Part shown: positions 30,774 through 38,443 of the stretch, in pieces
Layout: every line of letters starts with the position of its first letter
Position numbering within the stretch: the stretch's first letter is position 1
Assembly: GCF_030268225.1 (NCBI RefSeq)
Contig: NZ_BSQG01000004.1
Coordinates: 186,001-250,000, forward strand
DNA: 64,000 nt
Source of the DNA: Nocardiopsis ansamitocini
GTDB lineage: Bacteria > Actinomycetota > Actinomycetes > Streptosporangiales > Streptosporangiaceae
Direction of reading: 5' to 3'
Notes under the pieces: model-generated
The model's input: only the letters and a program-made list of their open reading frames with translations
Told to the model about the DNA's origin: nothing
The model's database searches: none
Position numbers and translations under genes: made by a program

Positions 30774-31340
30774 TCAGCTCCGCGGGCTCAGCCCCGCCAC
30801 GGCCAGCCGGAACAACCGATCCGCCTCCACTGCGGGATCCGGTCGGTGTTCCGTTGCGAGGACGATGCCGACGACCAGCGTGATCAGGTCGGGGACGGTG
30901 ATTCCCGCCGTCACAGCGCCGTCCTGCACGGCGGCGCGCAGCAGAGGGGCCCCTGCCTCTTCCATCATCGCGGCGCAGGTGTTCTCGTGCAGCGGGTCGG
31001 GCACGGCCCCGTCGTAGACCAGGGCGGCCGCCAGCCCGCGGGCGGAGACGCAGTAGGCGACGACGTCGCCCAGCCATTCCAGCAGCACGGCCCGGCTGTC
31101 GCCCGTGCCGGTCAGTTCGCGGGCGCGGACGCACAGGGCCTCGATCCGCTGATGGGAGACGGCCTCCAACAGCGCGCGACGGGTGGGGAAGTGTCGGCGC
31201 ACGGTCGCCGAGCCGACCCCGGCGATGCGGGCGATCTGTTCCAGGGAGGCGCCGGCGCCCTGCGCGGCGACCTCCTCCTCGGCCACGGCGAGGATCCGCG
31301 CGTAGTTGCGCCGGGCGTCCGCACGCTGGCGGTCGGGCAT
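30774..31340 (-). CDS. TetR/AcrR family regulator
   Basis: A 188-residue TetR protein. The head is residues about 10-62 (NYARILAVAEEEVAAQGAGASLEQIARIAGVGSATVRRHFPTRRALLEAV). The C-terminal domain resembles the SCO1712-type TetR ligand fold (RGLAAALVYDG ... LITLVVGIVLATEH). GGAG sits 8 bases before the ATG. It is divergent from the NmrA-family gene with two palindromes between, and probably represses both. Confidence 0.9.
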   Translation of the reverse strand: MPDRQRADARRNYARILAVAEEEVAAQGAGASLEQIARIAGVGSATVRRHFPTRRALLEAVSHQRIEALCVRARELTGTGDSRAVLLEWLGDVVAYCVSARGLAAALVYDGAVPDPLHENTCAAMMEEAGAPLLRAAVQDGAVTAGITVPDLITLVVGIVLATEHRPDPAVEADRLFRLAVAGLSPRS

Positions 31341-31365
31341 GGCGTCATCTCCAGGCTTGCTAAGT

Positions 31366-31418
31366 GGCGGGGCCCGCCGTATCGTACCGCAAAGTAAACG
31401 GCGGGCCCCGCCGTTTAC
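31366..31418. promoter_or_regulatory. Double palindromic operator GGCGGG-N-CCCGCC
   Basis: Two 13-bp palindromes, GGCGGG-G-CCCGCC (31366-31378) and GGCGGG-C-CCCGCC (31400-31412), are 34 bp apart. The second extends to a perfect 25-bp palindrome with GTAAAC outer arms (31394-31418). The whole region also reads as a 15-bp inverted repeat with a 17-bp spacer. Probably two TetR dimers bind on one DNA face. Confidence 0.8.
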
Positions 31419-31442
31419 TGTCCGAAGCATTCGAGGAGCACC

Positions 31443-32366
31443 ATGTCCGCAGACTCCGCACCCGTCCTGGTCACCGGCGCCACCGGCCGGCAGGGCGGGG
31501 CCACCGCCCGCACCCTGCTCGCGGCCGGCGTTCCCGTCCGCGCCCTGGTGCGCGATCCCTCCACCGACCGGGCGAGAGCCGTCGAGGCGCTCGGTGCCGA
31601 ACTGGTCACCGGCGATCTCCACGACCGCGGTTCCGTGGTCCGGGCCGCCGAGGGCGCCCGCGCCGTCTTCTCCGTGCAGATGCCCGAGATCACCGAGGAG
31701 GGCTTCGACTTCGAGGGGGAGGTGGCCCAGGGGATCAACCTCATCGAAGGCGCGAAGGCGGCCGGGGTGCGACAGTTCGTGCACACGTCCGTCAGCGGCG
31801 CGGGGCAGCACACCGAGACCCCCGGCTGGGCCGAAGGCCGCTGGGCTTCGATGGAGCCCACCATGAAAGCCAAGAGCGCGATCCAGGACCGGCTCCGTAC
31901 GGCCGGCTTCCCGCACTGGACACTGCTCAAGCCGGGCTTCTTCATGGTGAACTTCCTGCCCTCCATGGCGTTCATGTTTCCGCGTGGCGTCGAGGGCGGC
32001 CTGGTGAGCGTCCTGAAGCCCGGGACCCGCCTGTCCCTGGTCGCGGTCGAGGACATCGGCAAGGCCGCTGCCGCGGCCATCGCCGCACCGGAGCGATTCG
32101 ACGGGATCGAACTGGAACTGGCGAGCGACTACCTGTCGATGACGGAGATCGCCGAAGTCCTCTCCCAGGCCCTGGGCACCCCGCTGTCCGCGCCGGACAT
32201 GACCGAGGAGGAGGCCCTCGCGGCCGGAATGCCGGCGATGGGGATCGGGCACGAGTGGCTGAACGTGGCGGGCCAGCCGGGCCGTCCGGAGCACGCGCGG
32301 GACCTCGGCATCCCGCTCACCGGCTTCACGGCATGGGCGCGGGAACACATGCCGACCGTGGCCTGA
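31443..32366 (+). CDS. NmrA-family NAD(P)-binding protein
   Basis: A 307-residue atypical short-chain dehydrogenase. SAPVLVTGATGRQGGATARTLL is the Rossmann GxxGxxG start, ALVRDPS follows, and QFVHTSVSGAG is the usual central strand. The catalytic Tyr-x3-Lys of true SDRs is absent, as usual for NmrA-like redox sensors and quinone reductases. RBS GAGGAG precedes the ATG. Controlled by the divergent TetR. Confidence 0.87.
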   Translation: MSADSAPVLVTGATGRQGGATARTLLAAGVPVRALVRDPSTDRARAVEALGAELVTGDLHDRGSVVRAAEGARAVFSVQMPEITEEGFDFEGEVAQGINLIEGAKAAGVRQFVHTSVSGAGQHTETPGWAEGRWASMEPTMKAKSAIQDRLRTAGFPHWTLLKPGFFMVNFLPSMAFMFPRGVEGGLVSVLKPGTRLSLVAVEDIGKAAAAAIAAPERFDGIELELASDYLSMTEIAEVLSQALGTPLSAPDMTEEEALAAGMPAMGIGHEWLNVAGQPGRPEHARDLGIPLTGFTAWAREHMPTVA

Positions 32367-32546
32367 CCCGCCCATGGGCGGAGAGGGGCGAGCGCTGCGG
32401 CCCGGGTTCGTCGCGGCGCGTGCGGTGCTGTCGCACGGAGGACGCCGCTCACCCGATCGACAGCCCGCGCCGGCCCCGGCACCGTTCGGGCCACGGTCGG
32501 CCGAGGCCGATGATGAACGCGGCGGGTGGATCGCGCCGTGGCCGTC

Positions 32547-32574
32547 CTTCTCGCCCCGTGGGCGGGGCGAGAAG
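32547..32574. terminator. Bidirectional hairpin
   Basis: CTTCTCGCCCC (32547-32557) / GGGGCGAGAAG (32564-32574), 6-base loop. It lies between the NmrA-family gene and the convergent hypothetical gene. Confidence 0.75.
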
Positions 32575-32587
32575 CCGGGCCTCGTTC

Positions 32588-33076
32588 TCAGCCGCCGATG
32601 ACCACGCGGGCGGTTGCGGTCGGTCCTTCCCACTCGGGTCCGGTCGCGGCGTTGCGGGGTGGACGGGAGACCCGGTTGGCCGTCGTGGTGACGACGGCGT
32701 GCGGGCCGTTGAGCACACCCGGATCACCACCGGTAGCGGACTCGGGGGAGTGGACGGGATGCCAGTCCAGGGCCAGGTAGCCCCCGGCCGCGTCCACCGT
32801 CAGCACCCCTGAGGAGCCGGGACCGGCCAGAGCGGCCAATACCCGCTCGGGTGCCGAAGCCAGCCAGGCGGGGAAGTCGGTGTGCCCGGCCACCGTCACC
32901 AGCAGCCCGCGCTCGGCGGCAGCGGGCACCAGTACCTCCAGGCCCCATCCGGTACTGGGACGGTAGGCGGCCCACAGGCCGGCGACCTGGCGGGGGCGCA
33001 CCAGCAGCCCGCGCACCGGATCCTCTCCACCGCCCGCTACCCGAAGCCACACCCCGCGTATCGCGTGTTCACTCAT
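32588..33076 (-). CDS. Hypothetical protein
   Basis: A 162-residue soluble protein I do not recognise. It begins MSEHAIRGVWLRVAGG with GGGAG upstream. It has repeated Trp and hydrophobic strands (GLWAAYRPSTGWGLEVLVPAA, LLVTVAGHTDFPAWL, YLALDWHPVHSP). No signal peptide, membrane helix or Cys cluster is present. Codon use matches the neighbours, and the stop sits 14 bases from a terminator hairpin, so it is probably a real gene. It stands alone between convergent and codirectional neighbours. Confidence 0.6.
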   Translation of the reverse strand: MSEHAIRGVWLRVAGGGEDPVRGLLVRPRQVAGLWAAYRPSTGWGLEVLVPAAAERGLLVTVAGHTDFPAWLASAPERVLAALAGPGSSGVLTVDAAGGYLALDWHPVHSPESATGGDPGVLNGPHAVVTTTANRVSRPPRNAATGPEWEGPTATARVVIGG

Positions 33077-33239
33077 GACTCCCAGCATCGCCTTATCGAG
33101 GCAGCGGTGTGGGGTGAACCGGCTGACTCGCCTCACGGGGGAGGCGCGGGACGCCGTCCAGGAGGCGGCCCGGTCAAGCGTTACCGCGCCGCGCGGGAAA
33201 CCCCCGTTCCGGTCCCGGGTCGCCCCCCGGGGCCGAGTC

Positions 33240-33668
33240 TCACGTACGGGGCATCACGGGAGCCCCGGCTCGACGGCCCCAGACGACGAAGGCGGAGAGC
33301 AGGGCGAGCACCACGTTGAAGGCCACGTCCGTCTCGCCTCTAAAGAGATGGAAGGCGATGGCGCAGACCTGGAGTGCCGAGCATCCGAGAGCGGCCAGCG
33401 CCGTCAACTGCGGCTTCACGCGGGTGAGGGCGGGCAGGAGAACGCCGAGGCCACCGAGGATATCGAGCCCGGACGTGACGTAGAGCAAGGCCAGGGGAGT
33501 CTCCCCGACCCACGGGAAGACCTCGGCGAGCTGCGCCACGGGCGTGATCAGTTTCCAGGCACCTCCGCCGACGAACACCGACGCCAGTATCCACTGGATG
33601 CCCCAGAGGGTGATGTCGAGCCACCTGGAGGCAGGCGATCTGCGGTCGAGTCGACCCTTGGTCGTCAT
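33240..33668 (-). CDS. DoxX-family membrane protein
   Basis: A 142-residue protein with four hydrophobic segments (WGIQWILASVFVGGGAWKL; LALLYVTSGLDILGGLGVLLPAL; LTALAALGCSALQVCAIAFHLF; VAFNVVLALLSAFVVWG). The helix-1 FVGGGAWKL and the helix-2 LDILGGLGVLLP are DoxX/DoxD-like. The family is linked to thiosulfate or quinone redox chemistry but mostly unassigned. ATG 33668 is preceded by a weak RBS. It diverges from a TetR regulator and is likely its target. Confidence 0.82.
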   Translation of the reverse strand: MTTKGRLDRRSPASRWLDITLWGIQWILASVFVGGGAWKLITPVAQLAEVFPWVGETPLALLYVTSGLDILGGLGVLLPALTRVKPQLTALAALGCSALQVCAIAFHLFRGETDVAFNVVLALLSAFVVWGRRAGAPVMPRT

Positions 33669-33744
33669 GATGTCTCTCGTTTCGCGTGTTGTCGGAGACC
33701 GGAATCGGTGACCACACCTATTGGCCACTGGACAAAGAAAGTAG

Positions 33745-33772
33745 ACGAGTTGAACGATAATGTACAACTCGT
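33745..33772. promoter_or_regulatory. TetR operator ACGAGTTG-N12-CAACTCGT
   Basis: Perfect 8-bp arms at 33745-33752 and 33765-33772, between the DoxX and TetR genes. The centre is AT-rich (ATAATGTA) and may contain a -10 for one of them. Confidence 0.65.
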
Positions 33773-33819
33773 TCAGAAGTTTGCCGAGTGGAGAGAACCC
33801 GTGGATAGGATCGGTGGCT

Positions 33820-34401
33820 ATGGGAGCGAGGAAACCGGCCGCTGAGGACCCCAGAGTCCTGCGGACGCGCAGAGACGTGGTCGACGCAGCCGTGCGGATC
33901 TTCGCGACCGAAGGATGGGCCGCCGTCACCCACGCCGAGGTGGCGCGCAGGGCGGGGTACTCCAAGGCGACCGTCTACGCGCATTGGCCGACGCGTCTGG
34001 ATCTGATGCGGGCGTCCGTCGGCAAGATCTGCGACGAGACCGACCACCCCGCACCCACTGGGGATCTGCGTACGGATCTGGTCCACGGGCTGGTCGATTT
34101 CGCCGAAGACCTTGAGAGCGGCCACCTCGACCGTGTACTGGGCGGACTGTTGGAGCGAAGCGGGAGCGACCCGGAGGTGGACGGGTTGCGTCGGCAGCTC
34201 TACGAGGCGGGGACCCGGTCACTGGAGTCGGTGCTGCGTACCCACCTGCCCTCGGAGGACGTCGAACCGTCCCTCGCGCTCCTGGTCGGCGGTGTGCTCT
34301 CCAGGAGCGCGTTCCAGGTGAAACCCTCCACCAAAGCGTTCGTGGAAGACCTCGTCGACCGGGTTCTCGCCTCTTCAGGGCGTCACGGGACCACTCGGTG
34401 A
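33820..34401 (+). CDS. TetR/AcrR family regulator
   Basis: A 193-residue TetR protein. Head: VLRTRRDVVDAAVRIFATEGWAAVTHAEVARRAGYSKATVYAHWPTRLDLM. The HTH tail GYSKATVYAHWPTR is nearly textbook. I chose the ATG at 33820 (AGGATCGG upstream) over an in-frame ATG at 33760 inside the operator. It probably controls the divergent DoxX-family gene. Confidence 0.88.
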   Translation: MGARKPAAEDPRVLRTRRDVVDAAVRIFATEGWAAVTHAEVARRAGYSKATVYAHWPTRLDLMRASVGKICDETDHPAPTGDLRTDLVHGLVDFAEDLESGHLDRVLGGLLERSGSDPEVDGLRRQLYEAGTRSLESVLRTHLPSEDVEPSLALLVGGVLSRSAFQVKPSTKAFVEDLVDRVLASSGRHGTTR

Positions 34402-34719
34402 CGGTTTCGGCGCTGCACACGCCCTGGCCGGCCCGGTCGGCGCCGGCGGAGTACCACATGACGCCGCCGGGGAGGCGAAAGCGGCGGGTGCGCTGATCCG
34501 CACCCACGGCGGCCGGGCCCTGTTCGCCCGGGGTGCGAAGACGGTGGTGATCGAACCGGGGCCGGCTCGCCCATGCCGCCCCCACCTTCGGCACCGGTCT
34601 TGAGGGGCGGCCCCCACGATCCCGACCGACGAGGCCGACAGGCCCCGCGCCGTGGAAGTCCCCGGCATCGGCCGGTGAGCACGTGGGGGACCACCGTCAA
34701 ATCCTGCGGCGATCCGCCC
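34402..34719. other. Gene-free gap between convergent genes
   Basis: About 320 bases. Reading frames on either strand lack starts with an RBS and resemble no family. One minus-strand frame reads VMWYSAGADRAGQGVCSAET without context. Nothing else seen. Confidence 0.35.
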
Positions 34720-35244
34720 CTACGCGCCTGCCGCGCGCAGCAGGCGGAGCTGGCCGATCTCGGCGGCGTTCTTCATCAGCTCGGCGTTGACCCAGGCGAG
34801 CATGTGGGCGACGGTCATGTCGGAATCGTCCTGCCACGGGAACGGCGCGGCGGTGTCCAGATCCGCGTCGGTGAGCCGGTCCAGGACCCTCAGCCACTCC
34901 GCGCGCAGGTCGCGCAACCACTCGACGGCCGGCTCCCCGGGACCGGGCCAGGCGATCTCGACCCGCTCGCGCGGGGTGCGTCCCTGCGCGTGGTCGATGG
35001 TCACGCTCCACCACCAGCCGATGTGCCAACTGATCCAGCCGATCGTGGGGACCGGGATCGGGTCGGGTTCGGTCTCGTCCCAGTCCGGCACCCACCCGCC
35101 CTCAGGCCCCTGGCGCACCGTCCAGAAGTGCGGCGCGGGCTCCCACAGGAAGTCCTGCGGCTCCAGCCGGTCCAGATGGAATGCGAACAGCGACCAGTTC
35201 AACTCGAACTGCCACCGCAACAGGTCACGACGGGAAACAGACAT
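34720..35244 (-). CDS. DinB-family protein
   Basis: A 174-residue four-helix-bundle protein. LLRWQFELNWSLFAFHLDRL forms helix 1. IGWISWHIGWWWSVTIDH has the His of the DinB metal triad, and MTVAHMLAWVNAELMKNAAEIG supplies the later His and helix. DinB-like enzymes often use mycothiol or act as metal-dependent hydrolases. Its ATG lies inside the 3' end of the upstream ORF (35225-35689), a 20-base overlap that implies translational coupling. Confidence 0.83.
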   Translation of the reverse strand: MSVSRRDLLRWQFELNWSLFAFHLDRLEPQDFLWEPAPHFWTVRQGPEGGWVPDWDETEPDPIPVPTIGWISWHIGWWWSVTIDHAQGRTPRERVEIAWPGPGEPAVEWLRDLRAEWLRVLDRLTDADLDTAAPFPWQDDSDMTVAHMLAWVNAELMKNAAEIGQLRLLRAAGA

Positions 35245-35689
35245 CCGCCGACCCTGCCACACCGGCCGGCCGCGCCGAAAGCGGTTTTCCGGGGGTTCGC
35301 CCGCACGTGGGGCAGCTCGGCGGCTCCTCCCCGGGCACGGAGAAGGCAATGGTCATCCCGGAGGTCCGCTCCCACCCGGCCAGCATCTCCTCGGCGTCGG
35401 ATGCCGTCGAGGCGTACACGGAGAAGAGGTGGCCGCCGCGCCCGTCCTCCATCATGAGCAGGAACGGGGGGACACGGCCGGTGTCGCTGCTGAACGCCCG
35501 GATTCCGGCGGCCCCGGCGTCGGTGGAGCGCCCGGCGCCGGTCCACGGGACATAGCCCAACGCGCGCAGGGCGGTGTCCAGAGCCGCATCGGAACCGTCC
35601 CAGACAGCTAAGAGGTGGTCCTCGACGAGGGCCCAGGCGCCTTTGGTAACCAGGGACGCCGTGGGGAGCGGCCCGGCTGTTGTCGTCAT
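35225..35689 (-). CDS. Hypothetical protein with C-terminal CxxC motif
   Basis: A 154-residue protein I do not recognise. Residues 10-110 are an alpha/beta region (LVTKGAWALVEDHLLAVWDGSD ... PPFLLMMEDGRGGHLFSVYASTASDAEEML). Near the end a short SCPTCGR motif looks like half of a zinc ribbon. The ATG at 35689 begins MTTTAGPLPTAS; a longer frame upstream overlaps the divergent gene. The overlap with DinB suggests one operon. Confidence 0.6.
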   Translation of the reverse strand: MTTTAGPLPTASLVTKGAWALVEDHLLAVWDGSDAALDTALRALGYVPWTGAGRSTDAGAAGIRAFSSDTGRVPPFLLMMEDGRGGHLFSVYASTASDAEEMLAGWERTSGMTIAFSVPGEEPPSCPTCGRTPGKPLSARPAGVAGSADVCFPS

Positions 35690-35780
35690 GGTCCAGACGA
35701 TAGGCCCCAGGGGCGACATCGCCGGGGCCGCGCGGTCCGAAACCCCCCGACCGGGCCGTACCGCACCCCACACTGGTCCC

Positions 35781-36890
35781 ATGCACGTGATCGTGGTCGG
35801 TGGGGGAATCGTCGGGGCCGGTGCGGCCTATGAGCTGACCAGGCGCGGTGTCCGCACCACGCTGGTGGACCGGGGGGCACGCGGAGCCGCGACCCAGGCG
35901 GGGGCGGGGGTCGTGTTCCCCTGGCCCTTCCCGGGCACGGCTCCGGCCGAGCGCGCGTTCCGGCTGGGCGCCGCCGCACACTACCCCCGGCTGATGGCCG
36001 ACCTCGCCGCCGACGACTGCGGCCCCACCGGGTACGCAGTCGTCGGCGGCCTGTCCGTCGGGGCCGACCTCGACTCCCTGCGCGCGGAGTCCGCGGCGGT
36101 GACGGCCATGGCGGCGCAAGCCGGCTTCCACGCCATGGGGAAGGTCGATCTCCTGGACGCGGGGGAGCCCGCGCGCCGTTTCCCGCTCGTGCGGGCCGAC
36201 CTCGCGGGGGTGTCGGTGCCGGGCACGGCCCGGGTCAACGGCGCGGCTGCCTGCGCGGCCCTGCTGACCGCCGCCGAGGAACGCGCGCTGCGCCGACGCG
36301 GGGGAGAGGCCCGACTGCTCACCGACGGGACCCGGGTGACCGGTGTCCGGGTGGGCGCCGACGACCTGGCCGCCGATGCCGTGGTGCTCGCCGCAGGTGC
36401 CTGGTCGGCGCAGGCGCTGCGTCCGCTGGGGATCGAACTCGGTGTGCGGCCGGTGCGCGGCCAGGTGCTGCACCTGCGGCTGGCCGAGGCCGGCGCCGGG
36501 CGTTGGCCGGTGGTGCGCGCCGGTGACACCCGGTACCTGGTGCCCGTCGGCCCGGACCGGGTCGTCGTCGGCTCCACCCATGATCCTGGAGCGGGTTTCG
36601 ACGCCCGGACGACCGCCGGCGCCACCCACCGGCTGCTCGCCGACGCGTTGGCGCTGGCACCCGGACTGACCGACGCGTCCCCGGTGGAGGCCAGGGTGGG
36701 CCTGCGCCCCGTGGGGGCGGACGGTGCTCAACTGCTCGGCGGGGTCGAAGGGCTGCCCGGTCTGGTGGTGGCCACCGGTCTGGGCGGCGACGGGCTGACC
36801 CTGGGGCCCTACCAGGGGGCGGTGGCCGCGTCCCTCGCTCTGGACGAGGCCCCTGAACTGGACCTTGAGCCCTTCCGACCGGACCGTTGA
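35781..36890 (+). CDS. FAD-dependent oxidoreductase (DadA/glycine oxidase-like)
   Basis: A 369-residue flavoenzyme. MHVIVVGGGIVGAGAAYELTRRGVRTTLVDRG is the FAD-binding Rossmann fold with the acidic Asp after strand 2. DAVVLAAGAWSAQALRPLG is the second FAD motif, LGVRPVRGQVLHL the usual core, and VATGLGGDGLTLGP the C-terminal FAD contact. This group oxidises D-amino acids or N-substituted glycines. It has no clear RBS ahead of ATG 35781, so it may be leaderless. It is divergent from the hypothetical/DinB operon. Confidence 0.87.
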   Translation: MHVIVVGGGIVGAGAAYELTRRGVRTTLVDRGARGAATQAGAGVVFPWPFPGTAPAERAFRLGAAAHYPRLMADLAADDCGPTGYAVVGGLSVGADLDSLRAESAAVTAMAAQAGFHAMGKVDLLDAGEPARRFPLVRADLAGVSVPGTARVNGAAACAALLTAAEERALRRRGGEARLLTDGTRVTGVRVGADDLAADAVVLAAGAWSAQALRPLGIELGVRPVRGQVLHLRLAEAGAGRWPVVRAGDTRYLVPVGPDRVVVGSTHDPGAGFDARTTAGATHRLLADALALAPGLTDASPVEARVGLRPVGADGAQLLGGVEGLPGLVVATGLGGDGLTLGPYQGAVAASLALDEAPELDLEPFRPDR

Positions 36891-36899
36891 CCGAGGCCG

Positions 36900-37180
36900 C
36901 CCCCTTTTCGGTCCTTTGGGGCTGCCGGAACCGGTCGCGAAGTGCCAGCTGTTGCCGTCGACGTCCTTGAGGACCAGGAACCGTGACGAAGGCCGTCCGG
37001 CCGCGTTGACCGTGGCCAGGTTCATGATGTGCGGCTCGGGGACTCCCGCCGCGATGGCCTTCTCCAGCCACGACACGAACAGGGCGCCCGGCTCGGGGGG
37101 CCTGCTCCGTGCGGAAACCGGGGAGTTCGGTGTCGAACATCCCGATCGTGCGCAGCAGCGCACGCACCGTTGCCGACGAA
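36900..37180 (-). pseudogene. Pyridoxamine 5'-phosphate oxidase remnant
   Basis: The minus strand encodes a recognisable N-terminal half of PNPOx. ATVRALLRTIGMFDTELPGF is in one frame, then ALFVSWLEKAIAAGVPEPHI, MNLATVNAAGRPSSRFLVLKD and WHFATGSGSPKG in another. The shift falls at a run of six G (37095-37100). After SPKG, where true enzymes continue with the FMN-binding core, similarity stops about 10 bases from the FAD gene's stop. The gene is both frameshifted and 3'-truncated. The frameshift could be a sequencing slip; the truncation could not. Confidence 0.75.
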
Positions 37181-37543
37181 GTGGGGGTGGGACGTCGCAG
37201 GTGCCGTTCTTCTTGTCGTCGACCACTACAGGGCGGCGTCCTCCCCGGCAAAGACCGACCCCACGCTATCGGGCGGCCCTCGATCCCCCGGTGCTACGAG
37301 CATGCCCGAAGCCGAGCGGGCGTGGCGGGGGAGCCGTCCCGGTGAGAGAGCGGGGCGACCCGCCGGACGGGGGCCGCTGAACGGTGCCCGGCCGCGTCAC
37401 GCTTGGGGAGCCGGGGCTGTCCGCGTCCCGCGTACGGCAGCCGGTCCTGACCCCTTGCGGGGATTGTCGCGACCGGCCACTTTTCTTCCCTCTCAACAAC
37501 AGAATTTCTTCCTCTGGGATGACAGTCATACTCTTTCGAGTGT

Positions 37544-37592
37544 GCTATAAAAGTTGCGTCGGTACGCATCAAGTTACTTCACACAGGAGGTG
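37544..37592 (+). promoter_or_regulatory. Promoter and RBS of the Hsp20 gene
   Basis: An AT-rich stretch with GCTATAAAA (37544-37552) is a good -10 candidate. No TTGACA lies at the usual spacing. ACAGGAGGTGG (37583-37593) is a strong RBS. I do not see an HspR-type CTTGAGT-N7-ACTCAAG site. Confidence 0.5.
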
Positions 37593-37598
37593 GTCACA

Positions 37599-38024
37599 AT
37601 GTTGATGCGCACGGACCCGTTCCGCGACTTCGACCGCATCACGCAGAGGCTTCTCGGGGAGTCCGCACGTCCCACGGCCATGCCGCTGGACGCTTACCGT
37701 GAAGGCGATTCCTTCGTCATCCACTTCGACCTCCCCGGCGTACGGGCCGACTCCATCGACCTGGAGATCGAGCGCAACGTGCTCACCGTCCGGGCCGAGC
37801 GGGTCGGAACCACTGCCGAAGGGCGGGAGATGGTCCTGGCGGAGCGTCCCTCGGGAACGTTCTCGCGCCAACTGTTCCTGGGGGAGACCCTCGACGCGGA
37901 CAACATCGCCGCAGACTATGCCGACGGGGTCCTCACTCTGCGCGTCCCCGTCGCCGAGCAGGCCAAGCCGCGCAAGATCAGCGTCAGTGAGAACAACGGC
38001 CGCGCACACCAGATCAGGGCCTGA
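37599..38024 (+). CDS. Small heat-shock protein, Hsp20/alpha-crystallin family
   Basis: A 141-residue chaperone. MPLDAYREGDSFVIHFDLPGV starts the alpha-crystallin domain (about 30-125), and YADGVLTLRVPVAE is its conserved end motif (A-x-x-x-GVLxLxxP). The N-terminal arm is MLMRTDPFRDFDRITQRLLG. Such proteins hold unfolding proteins under heat. Stand-alone gene with its own promoter and terminator. Confidence 0.93.
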   Translation: MLMRTDPFRDFDRITQRLLGESARPTAMPLDAYREGDSFVIHFDLPGVRADSIDLEIERNVLTVRAERVGTTAEGREMVLAERPSGTFSRQLFLGETLDADNIAADYADGVLTLRVPVAEQAKPRKISVSENNGRAHQIRA

Positions 38025-38132
38025 GCGCTCCGGCCGGCAGACGCGCCGGATCGACTGCCTTCCGTAAGGGCCGCAAGCCGCGAAGACAGTTCTGCGGCCG
38101 CGCCGCGACCGGTCCGGCGACGCGGTGCTCGT

Positions 38133-38160
38133 GCGTCGGACCGGTCTTCCGGTCCGACGC
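38133..38160 (+). terminator. Hairpin after the Hsp20 gene
   Basis: 12-bp perfect stem GCGTCGGACCGG / CCGGTCCGACGC with loop TCTT, about 110 bases past the stop, followed by GGGTCTTCC. Confidence 0.7.
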
Positions 38161-38443
38161 CGGGTCTTCCTCGCGCCGCAACGGCCCAGCACCGGTGTTG
38201 GCTCCGAGCCGCGCCGCTGCGCAAGGGCCGTCGGGGCCGCCACGGGTGGTACGCCGCCAGAGCGGGCTCTATCCACCCTCGCCACCGGCCCCGGCCGACC
38301 AGCTCCCTGCCGCCCTGCCCCGAACGTCACCCGGAACGGAGCAGGGCCGACGGTACGGCACCGGGAGGTCGCCTGGCGCGCGAGTTCTTCGAGCCCTTGC
38401 TCACCACCGCCGGGGTGGACAGGGCACTGTGCCGTGCTGGCGT
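38161..38443. other. Gene-free gap
   Basis: About 280 bases between the Hsp20 terminator and the end of the pore-forming-toxin-like gene. GC falls from left to right. Nothing recognised. Confidence 0.35.

Noticed and set aside
30774..32633. 619-codon minus-strand frame
   Set aside because: Only its last 188 codons (the TetR gene) look like protein; the rest is antisense to the NmrA-family gene.
35199..37226. 675-codon minus-strand frame
   Set aside because: It overlaps the FAD oxidoreductase in antisense and only its start contains real protein (the pdxH remnant).
37500..37560. HspR/HAIR operator upstream of Hsp20
   Set aside because: The sequence ACTCTTTCGAGT looks dyad-like but has only 4-bp arms and does not match CTTGAGT-N7-ACTCAAG.
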